DNA from: Clostridia bacterium
GTDB lineage: Bacteria; Bacillota; Clostridia; Oscillospirales; CAG-272
Assembly: GCA_017468385.1 (NCBI GenBank)
Contig: JAFUIQ010000052.1
Coordinates: forward strand, 1-64,000
Length of the DNA stretch: 64,000 bases
Direction: 5' to 3'
Part shown: positions 50,750 to 59,930 of the stretch, one piece after another
How positions within the stretch are numbered: the first letter of the stretch is position 1
Layout of the letters: each line of letters begins with the position of its first letter
The notes under the pieces: generated by a model
Told to the model about the DNA's origin: nothing
The model's input: the letters and a program-made list of their open reading frames with translations, nothing else
Database searches by the model: none
Translations under genes and position numbers: made by a program

Positions 50750-52054
50750 ATGAGCTTGAAAAAATCCGAGCTTATCGAAAAAAATCAGTATGAGCTCACA
50801 TTTGATGTAGATCGTGCCACCTTTGATGCGGCCGTGGATAAGGCATACCGCCGGAGTGTTAAGAATATCAACATCCCCGGTTTCCGCCGCGGCAAGGCTC
50901 CCCGTTCCATCATCGAGAAGATGTACGGCACCGGCGTGTTCTACGAAGATGCTATCAACGATATCATTCCCGCTGCTTACACCGAAGCTGCCAAGGAATC
51001 CGGTCTGGAGATCGTAAGCCATCCCGAATTTGACGTGGAGACCATCGACGAGAACGGTGTTATCCTGAAGGCAAAGGTATTCGTAAAGCCTGAGGTTCAG
51101 ATCGAGAATTATCTCGGCATCGAGGCCACCCGCACCCTCACTCCCGTAACCGATGCGGATGTAGATGCTGAAATCGAAAAGGTTCGCGCACGTAATTCCC
51201 GTATGATCGATGTAACCGATCGCGCCGCTGAGAACGACGACATCGCCAACATCGACTACGAGGGCTCCGTTGACGGTGTTCCCTTCGACGGCGGCAAGGC
51301 AGAAGGCCATGATTTGAAGCTGGGCTCCGGTCAGTTTATCCCCGGTTTTGAGGATCAGATCGTAGGCCACGTCATCGGCGATGAGTTCGATGTAAACGTA
51401 ACCTTCCCCACCGAGTATCACGCTGAGGAACTGGCAGGCAAGGCAGCAGTATTCAAGGTAAAGCTGAATGCGCTGAAGTTCAACGAACTGCCCGCTCTGG
51501 ATGATGAATTCGTTCGCGATGTATCCGAATTCGATACTCTGGATGAATACAAGGCAGACATCAAGGCAAAACTGGAAGAAAAGAATGCCAAGATGGCGGA
51601 CAACGCCGTTGAGGAACAGCTTCTGGAGGCTCTGATCGGCAAGCTGGAGGCAGACATTCCCGAGGCTATGTACGAGACGGAGACCGAGAACTTCGTTCGC
51701 GACTACGACAACCGTCTCCGCATGCAGGGTCTGGATCTGGCCACCTACTTCAAGTATACCGGCATGAATCTGGATATGATGCGTCAGCAGATGCGTCCCC
51801 AGGCAGAGAAGCAGGTTAAAACCCGTCTGGCTCTGGAGAAGATCGCAGTTCTGGAGAACCTCACCGTTTCCGATGAGGAAGTCGAGGCTGAGTACGCCCG
51901 CATTGCAGAAGCATACGGTATGGAAATCGCTAAGGTTAAGGAAACCGTGGACGCTGACTCCATCGCTGCAGATATGAAGGTTAAGAAGGCAGTGGATCTT
52001 GTAAAAGAAAAGGCTGTTGTAACCGATGCTGCTCCCGCAGCGGATGCTGAATAA
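50750..52054 (+). CDS. tig: Trigger factor
   Basis: A 434-residue ribosome-bound chaperone and prolyl isomerase. The ribosome-docking loop is NINIPGFRRGKAPRSIIEKM; the FKBP-type domain holds GKAEGHDLKLGSGQFIPGFE; the C-terminal helical arms follow. It is directly upstream of clpP and clpX, the usual order. Strong codon bias suggests high expression. Confidence 0.96.
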   Translation: MSLKKSELIEKNQYELTFDVDRATFDAAVDKAYRRSVKNINIPGFRRGKAPRSIIEKMYGTGVFYEDAINDIIPAAYTEAAKESGLEIVSHPEFDVETIDENGVILKAKVFVKPEVQIENYLGIEATRTLTPVTDADVDAEIEKVRARNSRMIDVTDRAAENDDIANIDYEGSVDGVPFDGGKAEGHDLKLGSGQFIPGFEDQIVGHVIGDEFDVNVTFPTEYHAEELAGKAAVFKVKLNALKFNELPALDDEFVRDVSEFDTLDEYKADIKAKLEEKNAKMADNAVEEQLLEALIGKLEADIPEAMYETETENFVRDYDNRLRMQGLDLATYFKYTGMNLDMMRQQMRPQAEKQVKTRLALEKIAVLENLTVSDEEVEAEYARIAEAYGMEIAKVKETVDADSIAADMKVKKAVDLVKEKAVVTDAAPAADAE

Positions 52055-52067
52055 TTTTTACAAAACG

Positions 52068-52099
52068 ATTACCGCTGTTTCATTCGAGGCAGCGGTAAT
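52068..52099 (+). terminator. Inverted repeat between tig and clpP
   Basis: ATTACCGCTG and CAGCGGTAAT pair around a 12-base loop. The tail is AT-rich rather than T-only, so it may attenuate rather than fully terminate before clpP. Confidence 0.45.
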
Positions 52100-52166
52100 A
52101 TATATAATCAGCCAAATCTACACAAATTGACAAAAGTTGAGTTTCGGCTCAGAAAGGCGGCAAACT

Positions 52167-52751
52167 ATGGCACTGGTTCCGATGGTTGTAGAACAGACCT
52201 CCCGCGGGGAGCGCTCCTACGATATTTTCTCCCGACTTTTAAATGATCGGATCATTTTCCTGGCAGACGAGGTAAACGACACCACAGCATCCCTTGTGGT
52301 TGCACAGCTTCTGTTCCTGGAAGCGCAGGATCCGGATAAGGATATCCATCTGTATATCAATTCCCCCGGCGGATCCGTGACCGCAGGCATGGCAATCTAC
52401 GACACTATGAACTTCATCAAGTGTGATGTTTCCACCATCTGCATCGGCATGGCAGCCAGCATGGGCGCATTCCTTCTCTCCTCCGGTGCGAAAGGCAAGC
52501 GTCTTGCCCTTCCCAACAGCGAGATCATGATCCATCAGCCTCTCGGCGGCATGCAGGGTCAGGCAACGGACATCAAAATCCACGCAGACCACATTCTCCG
52601 CACCCGCGATACGTTGAACCGCATACTGGCGGCCAACACCGGCCGTCCTATTGAGGAAATCGCACGGGACACTGAGCGGGATAACTTCATGAGCGCACAG
52701 GCCGCTATGGAATACGGACTGATTGACCGCGTCATCGACAAACGTCCGTAA
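52167..52751 (+). CDS. clpP: ATP-dependent Clp protease proteolytic subunit
   Basis: A 194-residue serine protease forming two heptameric rings. Catalytic Ser98 is in [11 protein letters not shown] and His123 in [31 protein letters not shown] forms the oxyanion region. ATG 52167 has AAAGGCGG upstream. It works with ClpX, 20 bases downstream. Confidence 0.96.
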   Translation: MALVPMVVEQTSRGERSYDIFSRLLNDRIIFLADEVNDTTASLVVAQLLFLEAQDPDKDIHLYINSPGGSVTAGMAIYDTMNFIKCDVSTICIGMAASMGAFLLSSGAKGKRLALPNSEIMIHQPLGGMQGQATDIKIHADHILRTRDTLNRILAANTGRPIEEIARDTERDNFMSAQAAMEYGLIDRVIDKRP

Positions 52752-52771
52752 TGCACTGAAAGGAATTTCTC

Positions 52772-54139
52772 ATGTCTCAAAACAACAATAACGGCACCGG
52801 CCACGAAGTAAAACTGCGCTGCTGTTCCTTCTGCGGAAGAAACGAGCGGCAGGTACAGTTCCTGATTCCTTCTGCCAGCGGCGCGTATATCTGCGACAAC
52901 TGCGTGGATGCGTGCAGCGAGTTAATTTACGAGCAGCTGCACCAGGATCGGGAAGAATTTCTGTTGTCTGACTCTTCCCTGCCCACGCCTAAGGAAATCA
53001 AAGCAACGCTGGACGAATATATCATCGGCCAGGACGATGCCAAGATCGCTCTGTCGGTGGCCGTATACAACCACTATAAGCGAATTCTCTACAACGAAAG
53101 CAAGGCGTCCAAAAAGAGAATCAAGGCCGAAGACACCGAAGCGGAGGAAGTGGATCTCCAAAAGAGCAACGTTTTGCTGATCGGTCCCACCGGTGTGGGC
53201 AAAACCTATCTGGCACAGACGCTGGCAAAAACACTGCACGTTCCCTTCGCGATCGCTGATGCCACCACGCTGACCGAGGCTGGCTATGTGGGCGAGGATG
53301 TGGAAAATATTCTCCTTCGTCTGATCCAGGCCGCGGATTTTGATGTGGAACTGGCCGAGCGCGGCATCATTTACATCGACGAGATCGATAAGATTTCCCG
53401 CAAGAGCGAGAATCCGTCCATCACGCGCGATGTATCCGGTGAGGGTGTACAGCAGGCGCTTTTGAAGATTCTGGAAGGAACCATTTCCAATGTACCGCCC
53501 CAGGGGGGCCGTAAGCATCCCAACCAAGAATTCATACAGATCGACACCTCCAATATCCTGTTCATCTGCGGCGGCGCATTCGACGGATTGGAAAAGATCA
53601 TCGGCAAGCGCACCGATACGGCTTCCATCGGTTTCAGCGGCAAAGTGAAAAACAAGGAAGAAAATCGCACCAGTCATCTGCTCAAGGATGTAACCGCCCA
53701 TGATATCGTCAAGTTCGGTTTGATTCCTGAGTTGGTTGGTCGTCTTCCTGTGATCGTTCCGCTCCAGAATCTGGATGCCGACGCGCTTGTCCGTATTCTG
53801 AGCGAACCAAAAAACTCGCTGACCAAACAGTATGCCAAGTTGTTTGATATGGATCACGTTTCCCTCACCTTTGAGGAAGATGCCCTGCGTGCCGTTGCAG
53901 AGCTGGCCATTGAGCGCAACACCGGTGCCCGTGGTCTGCGCGGAATTCTTGAGGGCATTATGACAACGGTTATGTTTGAAATCCCCTCAAGAGATGATGT
54001 GGAATCCGTAGTAATCACCGCGGACTGCATCAAAAACCGTACGTCTCCGAAACTGATTTTGAAGCACCCCGCCCCTACACTCCTCACGGATGAAACCAAA
54101 GCCGCATTGACGGACGGCACCGACGCCTCTGCGTCATAA
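52772..54139 (+). CDS. clpX: Clp protease ATPase subunit ClpX
   Basis: A 455-residue AAA+ unfoldase delivering substrates to ClpP. The N-terminal zinc-binding domain is [10 protein letters not shown] with CDNCVDAC; Walker A is [18 protein letters not shown], Walker [11 protein letters not shown]; the pore loop [14 protein letters not shown] and sensor words GRLPVIVPL and [13 protein letters not shown] follow. A Thr/Ala-rich 30-residue tail ends it. A terminator lies just beyond. Confidence 0.96.
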   Translation: MSQNNNNGTGHEVKLRCCSFCGRNERQVQFLIPSASGAYICDNCVDACSELIYEQLHQDREEFLLSDSSLPTPKEIKATLDEYIIGQDDAKIALSVAVYNHYKRILYNESKASKKRIKAEDTEAEEVDLQKSNVLLIGPTGVGKTYLAQTLAKTLHVPFAIADATTLTEAGYVGEDVENILLRLIQAADFDVELAERGIIYIDEIDKISRKSENPSITRDVSGEGVQQALLKILEGTISNVPPQGGRKHPNQEFIQIDTSNILFICGGAFDGLEKIIGKRTDTASIGFSGKVKNKEENRTSHLLKDVTAHDIVKFGLIPELVGRLPVIVPLQNLDADALVRILSEPKNSLTKQYAKLFDMDHVSLTFEEDALRAVAELAIERNTGARGLRGILEGIMTTVMFEIPSRDDVESVVITADCIKNRTSPKLILKHPAPTLLTDETKAALTDGTDASAS

Positions 54140-54144
54140 CGAAG

Positions 54145-54186
54145 AAAGCACGCCATGCCGATCAACGTGCGTGACGTGCTTTTTTC
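54145..54186 (+). terminator. Terminator of clpX
   Basis: AAAGCACG and CGTGCTTTTTT flank a 24-base loop that holds a smaller partial repeat. Confidence 0.7.
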
Positions 54187-54192
54187 AAATAT

Positions 54193-54213
54193 AAAAGCCG
54201 CCCGTCGGCGGCT
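54193..54213 (-). terminator. Terminator of spoVG
   Basis: On the minus strand AGCCGCC, GAC, GGGCGGCT and TTTTAT form a short strong hairpin ten bases past the spoVG stop. Confidence 0.85.
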
Positions 54214-54222
54214 GATATGTGC

Positions 54223-54525
54223 TTACTCTACAGTTACAGAATCGATTTCTTCCACAGCGGATTCTGCACGGGCAAGTTCATCGTTGTAGGCTTGAATGAC
54301 AGCCGTTTCCAGACGATACCGGAAATCCGCATTGATCGGATGAGCGATGTCACGATAGGTGCCATCCGGATTTTTGCGGCTGGGCATCACGATAAAATAC
54401 TTGTCCCGAGCGTAGATAACCTTGATATCATGAAGGGCAATCTGATCATCCAGTGTTACAGAAACAACTGCCTTCATCGGTCCTTCTTCAAATAACTTGC
54501 GGATTTTGATGTTGGTGATTTCCAT
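54223..54525 (-). CDS. spoVG: Septation/RNA-binding regulator SpoVG
   Basis: A 100-residue site-specific nucleic-acid-binding regulator. It begins MEITNIKIRKLFEEGPMKAV and contains DDQIALHDIKVIYA, FIVMPSRKNPDGTYRDIAHP and INADFRYRLETAV, all diagnostic. ATG 54525 has AGGAGG upstream; earlier in-frame codons are rejected. It is a single gene convergent with clpX and divergent from murC. A clear sigma-H promoter was not seen. Confidence 0.95.
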   Translation of the reverse strand: MEITNIKIRKLFEEGPMKAVVSVTLDDQIALHDIKVIYARDKYFIVMPSRKNPDGTYRDIAHPINADFRYRLETAVIQAYNDELARAESAVEEIDSVTVE

Positions 54526-54742
54526 GATTTTGTCCTCCTGATGTGCTGTGTACACACGGCTATATTTCACATTTTTTCTGCATCGCACTTATTATACAGT
54601 AGGATTATGAAAATAATACATCTATATTGAAATATTTTTTTGAATTTATTATTTACATTTTATAAACCATATGTATTAACTTTATGAACATTCCTAAAGG
54701 GAGATTCATAAATCTTCACAATTCACCAGGAGGTGACAATTT

Positions 54743-56161
54743 ATGGCTTTGCCCAACACACACTATGGTGCCGAGGGAATTGCAAAGATTCTTTCCGATT
54801 CACCGAAAAGAATCTTCTTTTGCGGTATCGGCGGCGTCAGTATGTGTTCCCTGGCTCACATCAGCCATCTGCGTGGTCATGCTGTTTCCGGCTATGACCG
54901 CACCCCATCCGTTCTGACAAAACAACTGGAATCCCTCGGGATTTCGATCCGCTATACGGCGGATGCATCCAATCTGGGAGATACCGATCTGTTTGTTTAC
55001 ACGGTCGCCATTCCCGCCACTCAACCGGAATATGTGGAAGCACAGCGTCGGGGCATCCCCGTGATTTCCCGTGCCGATTATCTCGGCTACATCATGAGTG
55101 GGTATACAAACCGCATCGGTGTATCCGGAATGCACGGAAAAAGTACCACCACCGCCATGCTGGAACAGATTTTCCGCGTGGGCGAAACGAATCCCACCGT
55201 CAGCTGCGGTGCACCTATGAAGGATGTGGGCGGTCGGTGCGATCGGATCGGCGGCGAGGACTTCTTTATCTTTGAAGCTTGCGAATACATGGATTCCTTT
55301 CTGGACTTCTACCCCACCGATGTTGTCGTTCTTAACATTGAGCCGGATCATCTGGATTACTTCCGGGATATTTATCACATAGAAGATTCCTTTGCCCGTT
55401 TTCTGGACCGGGCAGGTACAAACGGTACTGCCTTTCTGAATCTTGGTGATGCCAATGTTATGCGTGCCGCGCAGAAATTTGATGGCCGTGTCGTTACCTT
55501 CGGCGTAGAATGTGCAGATGCGGATTACAGCGCGGAGGATATCGTCATGGAGCATGGCCGCCCCACGTTCACCATCACGCATCACGGCGATCCCATGTGT
55601 CGGGTTGCCATGCATGTACCGGGCGCACACACCATCTGCGATGCCCTGGCTGCCGCCGCTGTGGCGCTGGAACACGGCATTTCTGCGGACTCGATTGTAA
55701 CAGCGCTATCCGAATTCGACGGCGCTGCCCGGCGCATGGATTACCGCGGCAAAACCGATAGCGGAGCGGTTGTTTTTGATGATTACGCTCACCATCCCAC
55801 AGAGATCACATCCACGCTGACTTCCGCCGTCAGCATGGAATTCAAACGGATTTTCTGCGTATTTCAGCCCCATACGTACTCCCGCACCAAGGAACTGTTC
55901 GACGATTTTGCCAGCGCTCTTTCCTCCAAATACGTGCACAAGGTACTGCTGGCGGATATCTACTCAGCCAGAGAAACCGATACGCGCGGTGTTTCCTCCG
56001 AATTGCTGGCAAAGGCTGTACGCGCCAACGGCGGTAACTGCAGTTGTTTTTCTACCTTTGACGCCATTGTTGAATCATTGAAAGAAGAATGCACGGACGG
56101 GGATATGATCCTGGTCATGGGCGCCGGTGATATCAATACAATCTGCAAGGATCTGCTGTAA
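54743..56161 (+). CDS. murC: UDP-N-acetylmuramate-L-alanine ligase
   Basis: A 472-residue ATP-dependent Mur ligase adding L-Ala to UDP-MurNAc in peptidoglycan synthesis. FFCGIGGVSMCSLAHI forms the N-terminal nucleotide-sugar site; VSGMHGKSTTTAMLEQI is the ATP loop; YMDSFLDFYPTDVVVLNIEP and FDDYAHHPTEITSTL are later family motifs. AGGAGGTGA precedes the ATG. It is monocistronic with a terminator at 56188. Confidence 0.95.
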   Translation: MALPNTHYGAEGIAKILSDSPKRIFFCGIGGVSMCSLAHISHLRGHAVSGYDRTPSVLTKQLESLGISIRYTADASNLGDTDLFVYTVAIPATQPEYVEAQRRGIPVISRADYLGYIMSGYTNRIGVSGMHGKSTTTAMLEQIFRVGETNPTVSCGAPMKDVGGRCDRIGGEDFFIFEACEYMDSFLDFYPTDVVVLNIEPDHLDYFRDIYHIEDSFARFLDRAGTNGTAFLNLGDANVMRAAQKFDGRVVTFGVECADADYSAEDIVMEHGRPTFTITHHGDPMCRVAMHVPGAHTICDALAAAAVALEHGISADSIVTALSEFDGAARRMDYRGKTDSGAVVFDDYAHHPTEITSTLTSAVSMEFKRIFCVFQPHTYSRTKELFDDFASALSSKYVHKVLLADIYSARETDTRGVSSELLAKAVRANGGNCSCFSTFDAIVESLKEECTDGDMILVMGAGDINTICKDLL

Positions 56162-56187
56162 TTTAATACCCAATCACGCACCACTCC

Positions 56188-56224
56188 GAGCCATTATGGT
56201 TTTACAACCATAATGGCTCTTTTC
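56188..56224 (+). terminator. Terminator of murC
   Basis: GAGCCATTATGG and CCATAATGGCTC pair around eight bases, followed by TTTTCTG. Confidence 0.9.
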
Positions 56225-56300
56225 TGTGAATTCTCATGTGAATTTTTTCAGAAAATCCCGTGAATTTTATCATGGAATCGTTGACATTCGCATGTGAAAT
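56225..56300 (+). promoter_or_regulatory. Repeated TGTGAAWT motifs, candidate DeoR operator
   Basis: TGTGAATT at 56225-56232 and 56237-56244, CGTGAATT at 56259-56266 and TGTGAAAT at 56293-56300 lie upstream of and inside the promoter of the DeoR-type gene. The spacings (12, 22, 34 bases between starts) suggest binding on about one to three helix turns. Direct repeats near such regulators are often their own operators. Confidence 0.5.
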
Positions 56301-56310
56301 ATGTTAAAAT
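56281..56310 (+). promoter_or_regulatory. Promoter of the DeoR-type gene
   Basis: TTGACA (56281-56286), 18 bases, TAAAAT (56305-56310). The fourth TGTGAAAT motif lies in the spacer. Confidence 0.7.
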
Positions 56311-56363
56311 ATATTCGATTAGGATAATGAACCCCCATTTTCGCGCCGGAAAGGAAAAACGAC

Positions 56364-57143
56364 ATGTACAACGAAAGACGAGAACAAATTCGAATGCTTC
56401 TCGCGGAAAAACCGTTTGTTTCTATCAAAGAACTGGAAACCATGTTCCCCCACGTCTCCGGTATGACGATTCGACGTGATATTGAGTACTTTGAGCAGTC
56501 CGGTGATGCTATTAAAGTACGCGGCGGTGCCCGCTCCACCAAATTCATCACTACATCAAAAGATGATGCCATCACCACTCGTATGCAGGAAAATGTAGCG
56601 TCCAAGGACCTTATTGCTCGCCGCGCCGCAGAACTTCTTGAGACCGGCCGCTCCATCTTTATTGACTCCGGCTCTACCCTGCAGCGCATCGTCCCCTACG
56701 TCCCCAACGAGCGCTTTACCTTTACCACCACCAATCCGATGGCCGCTTTGGAATTGTGTAAAATCGGTCTTCCTGTGGTAAACATAGTCGGCGGAAAACT
56801 GGATCGGGATTATCAAACCGTTACCGGTATGCACGCCATGCGCTTTTTGTCCGATATCAACATCGATATCGCTTTCCTGTCCCCCTCCGGCTTGTCCCTG
56901 AAAAGCGGCTTCACCGGCGGTAATTACAGCGAATGTGAGTTGAAGCGAGTCGTTGTCGAAAAAGCAAGACTGGTTGTTCTTCTTCTGGATGCATCCAAGA
57001 TTGACAAGAGCCTGCCTTATACATTCTGTCACCTGGATCAGGTTCATATCATTATTACAGACACCCCCCTGCCTGAGGACATCGCCGAGCAGATTCACCG
57101 CCACGGCGGACAAATCATCGATGTTACGAAGGAAAATCAATAA
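56364..57143 (+). CDS. DeoR/GlpR-family transcriptional regulator
   Basis: A 259-residue regulator. The N-terminal winged helix is YNERREQIRMLLAEKPFVSI, then TMFPHVSGMTIRRDIEYFEQ. The C-terminal sugar-phosphate-sensing domain has IFIDSGSTLQRIV, TTTNPMAALELCK, and DINIDIAFLSPSGLSLKSGF. Such proteins respond to phosphorylated sugars. It precedes the 2-oxoacid dehydrogenase genes by 65 bases in the same direction, so it may regulate them as well as itself. AAAGGAAA lies upstream of the ATG. Confidence 0.88.
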   Translation: MYNERREQIRMLLAEKPFVSIKELETMFPHVSGMTIRRDIEYFEQSGDAIKVRGGARSTKFITTSKDDAITTRMQENVASKDLIARRAAELLETGRSIFIDSGSTLQRIVPYVPNERFTFTTTNPMAALELCKIGLPVVNIVGGKLDRDYQTVTGMHAMRFLSDINIDIAFLSPSGLSLKSGFTGGNYSECELKRVVVEKARLVVLLLDASKIDKSLPYTFCHLDQVHIIITDTPLPEDIAEQIHRHGGQIIDVTKENQ

Positions 57144-57208
57144 TTTATTTTGATGGCTGCCGGTTCACCCCCGGTTCCGATATATTCACCACGAAAGGAA
57201 AGATTCAT

Positions 57209-58513
57209 ATGGCACAGTTCGTGATCATGCCCCGTCAGGGACAAAGCGTAGAAAGCTGCATTATCACCACATGGCACAAGAAAGTCGGAGACACCGTCGC
57301 TGAAGGCGATATCCTGTTCTCCTATGAGACTGACAAGTCCGCTTTCGATGAGGCCGCTCAGGTTAGCGGTACCATGCTCGCAATCCTCTTCGAGGAGGGA
57401 GATGTTGTTCCCTGCCTCGATAACGTCTGCATCATCGGTGAGGCAGGAGAGGATATCTCCGCGATGGTAGCAGCTGCTCCCGCAGTGGAAGCCGTTGCCG
57501 AAGCACCTGCAGCAACCGAGGAAGTTAAGACAGAGGTGGCTCCCGTTGTTACTGCCGCTCCTGTTCAGGCAGGTGAACTTATCCGCATTTCTCCCCGCGC
57601 AAAGAACCTTGCACTGCAAACCGGCGTTGACATGACGAAGGTCGCTCCCACCGGACCTCACGGCCGCATCATTGAGCGCGACATCAATGCTGCACTGGAT
57701 GCCGGTTATGTAGCCAACGTAGCTGCTGTGGAAGCATTCCTGGCAGGCAATCCCATTGTTACCGAGGAAACCGCTGAGGAAGTTGCAGCCGAAAAGAAGG
57801 CCGAAGTTGTTGTTTCCGATGACGTTCGTGCATACGAGGAAGAGGCTCTCTCCGGCGTTCGCCGCGTAATCGCTCGCCAGATGCACGCATCCCTGTCCGA
57901 GATGGCACAGCTGACTCTGAACGCATCCTTCGATGCTACCGCACTGATGAACTTCCGCGCTTCCCTGAAGGCAAGCGGCGAGGCTCTCGGTCTGGGTAAG
58001 ATCTCCCTCAACGATATGGTTCTCTTCGCCGTATCCCGTACCCTTCTGAACTACCCCGAAATCAATGCCAATCTGGTGGACGATAAGTTCCGCAAGTTCA
58101 AGCACGCCAACATCGGTCTGGCTGTGGATACCGAGCGCGGACTGCTTGTTCCCACTCTCTTCGCATCCGAGAAACTTTCTCTCACCGATCTGTCTGCCTA
58201 TGCGAAATCCGCAGCAGCCAAGGCTCGTGAGGGCAAGCTGACTCCTGACGAGATGTCCGGCGGCAGCTTCACGGTAACTAATCTCGGTTCTCTGGGCATC
58301 GAGAGCTTCACTCCCGTTGTGAATCCTCCCCAGACTGCCATTCTCGGCGTTTGTGCTATCACCTACCGCCTGAAGGCAGACGGAACCACATATCCCGCTA
58401 TGGGTCTGTCCCTCACCTTCGACCACCGCGCAATAGACGGTGCTCCCGCAGCACGTTTCCTGTCCGATCTGTGCCGTGCTCTTGAGAACTTCGGCCTGCT
58501 TCTGGCGAAATAA
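57209..58513 (+). CDS. 2-Oxoacid dehydrogenase E2 (dihydrolipoyl acyltransferase)
   Basis: A 434-residue core subunit. Residues 1-76 are one lipoyl domain with Lys43 in YETDKSAFDEAA. An Ala/Val/Glu-rich linker leads to the E1/E3-binding domain (RISPRAKNLALQTGVDMTKV, GRIIERDI), then the catalytic domain ending FDHRAIDGAPAARFLSDL with the HxxxDG active site. The acyl group (acetyl or branched-chain) cannot be told from sequence. It starts the E2-E3-E1 run; AAAGGAAAG precedes its ATG. Confidence 0.93.
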   Translation: MAQFVIMPRQGQSVESCIITTWHKKVGDTVAEGDILFSYETDKSAFDEAAQVSGTMLAILFEEGDVVPCLDNVCIIGEAGEDISAMVAAAPAVEAVAEAPAATEEVKTEVAPVVTAAPVQAGELIRISPRAKNLALQTGVDMTKVAPTGPHGRIIERDINAALDAGYVANVAAVEAFLAGNPIVTEETAEEVAAEKKAEVVVSDDVRAYEEEALSGVRRVIARQMHASLSEMAQLTLNASFDATALMNFRASLKASGEALGLGKISLNDMVLFAVSRTLLNYPEINANLVDDKFRKFKHANIGLAVDTERGLLVPTLFASEKLSLTDLSAYAKSAAAKAREGKLTPDEMSGGSFTVTNLGSLGIESFTPVVNPPQTAILGVCAITYRLKADGTTYPAMGLSLTFDHRAIDGAPAARFLSDLCRALENFGLLLAK

Positions 58514-58524
58514 GGAGGATACAC

Positions 58525-59898
58525 ATGACTTACGATCTGATCGTTATGGGCGGCGGCCCCGCTGGTTACAACGCCGCTGAACGTGCTGCGCACAGCGGCA
58601 TGAAGACGCTTCTGTTTGAGGAGCGCGCACTGGGCGGTGTTTGCCTGAACGAAGGCTGCATCCCCACCAAGACCCTGCTCTACTCCGCAAAGATCCTGGA
58701 CTACGCTCACCACGGTGAGGCGTACGGTGTTACCGTTACCGGCGCCACCTTGGATCACTCCAAGGTAATCGACCGCAAGAACAAGGTAGTTCACACCCTG
58801 GTTTCCGGCGTTGGTGCCAAGATGAAAGGCGCCGGCGTTACCGTAGTAAACGGCACTGCATCCATCACCGGCAAGAATGCGGAAGGCTTCACCGTTGCCT
58901 GCAACGGCGAGACCTACACCGCCACCAAGCTGCTGATCTGCACCGGTTCCTCCGCGGCTGTTCCTCCGATTCCCGGTCTGAAGGAATCCGTTGAGGCCGG
59001 ATTCGCTGTAACCAATCGTGAGATTCTGGATCTCCGCACTCCTCCCAAGCACATCGTTGTTGTGGGCGGCGGCGTAATCGGTCTGGAGATGGCTTCCTAC
59101 TTCAACTCCATCGGTGCGGAAGTTACCGTTGTGGAAATGATGGACAAGATCGCCGGTCCTACCGACCGTGAGATCTCCGGCATCCTGCAGAAGAACTACG
59201 CCAAGCGCGGCGTGAAATTCCTGCTTGGCGCAAAGGTTGCTGCCATCAACGGCAAGGCCGGCAACGGCACCGTTGAGTACGAATTGAACGGCAAGAAGGA
59301 ATCCCTGGCTTGCGATCTGGTTCTGGTCAGCGTAGGCAGACGTGCCCGCACCGCAGGCATCGGTCTGGAAACCGTTGGCGTTCTGATGGAACGCGGCGCT
59401 ATTGTTACCGATGAGTGCTCCCGCACCTCCGTTCCCGGCATCTGGGCTGCAGGCGACGTGAACGGCAAGAGCATGCTGGCACACACCGCTTACCGTGAAG
59501 GCGAAGTGGCTATCAACAACATGCTGGGCAAGAAGGATCGCGTGGATTACCGCGCCATCCCCGCCGTTATTTACACCAATCCCGAAGTCGGTACCGTTGG
59601 TGAGACCAAAGAGTCTGCCGAGAAGGCAGGCATGAAGGTAACTGAGCACACCATCAGCCTCCGCTACAGCGGCCGTTACATCGCTGAAAACGAGAGCGGC
59701 GACGGTATCGTCAAGATCATCGTTGGCGAGCATCGCGAGATCGTTGGTGTACACATGATCGGTTCCTACGCATCCGAGATCATCTACGGCGCGGCCGCTA
59801 TGGTTGCCAAGAAAGAGCGCGTGGACGACGTACGCAAGCTGGTATTCCCCCATCCCACCGTATGCGAAGTTATCCGCGAAGAAATGTTCTCAATCTGA
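58525..59898 (+). CDS. lpdA: Dihydrolipoyl dehydrogenase (E3)
   Basis: A 457-residue flavoprotein reoxidising the lipoyl group with NAD. FAD site LIVMGGGPAGYNAAERA; redox disulfide GGVCLNEGCIPTKTLL; NAD site HIVVVGGGVIGLEMASYF; C-terminal FPHPTVCEVIREE supplies the catalytic His-Glu pair. It lies 11 bases after E2 and 32 before E1, with AAGGAGG upstream. Confidence 0.95.
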   Translation: MTYDLIVMGGGPAGYNAAERAAHSGMKTLLFEERALGGVCLNEGCIPTKTLLYSAKILDYAHHGEAYGVTVTGATLDHSKVIDRKNKVVHTLVSGVGAKMKGAGVTVVNGTASITGKNAEGFTVACNGETYTATKLLICTGSSAAVPPIPGLKESVEAGFAVTNREILDLRTPPKHIVVVGGGVIGLEMASYFNSIGAEVTVVEMMDKIAGPTDREISGILQKNYAKRGVKFLLGAKVAAINGKAGNGTVEYELNGKKESLACDLVLVSVGRRARTAGIGLETVGVLMERGAIVTDECSRTSVPGIWAAGDVNGKSMLAHTAYREGEVAINNMLGKKDRVDYRAIPAVIYTNPEVGTVGETKESAEKAGMKVTEHTISLRYSGRYIAENESGDGIVKIIVGEHREIVGVHMIGSYASEIIYGAAAMVAKKERVDDVRKLVFPHPTVCEVIREEMFSI

Positions 59899-59930
59899 TT
59901 ATTCTATATTTTATATAAGGAGTAAACGTT

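Noticed and set aside
54526..54742. Sigma-H promoter for spoVG
   Set aside because: Expected from Bacillus, but no convincing sigma-H -35/-10 pair was found in the AT-rich gap. Nothing else is recognised in this stretch apart from the murC ribosome site.
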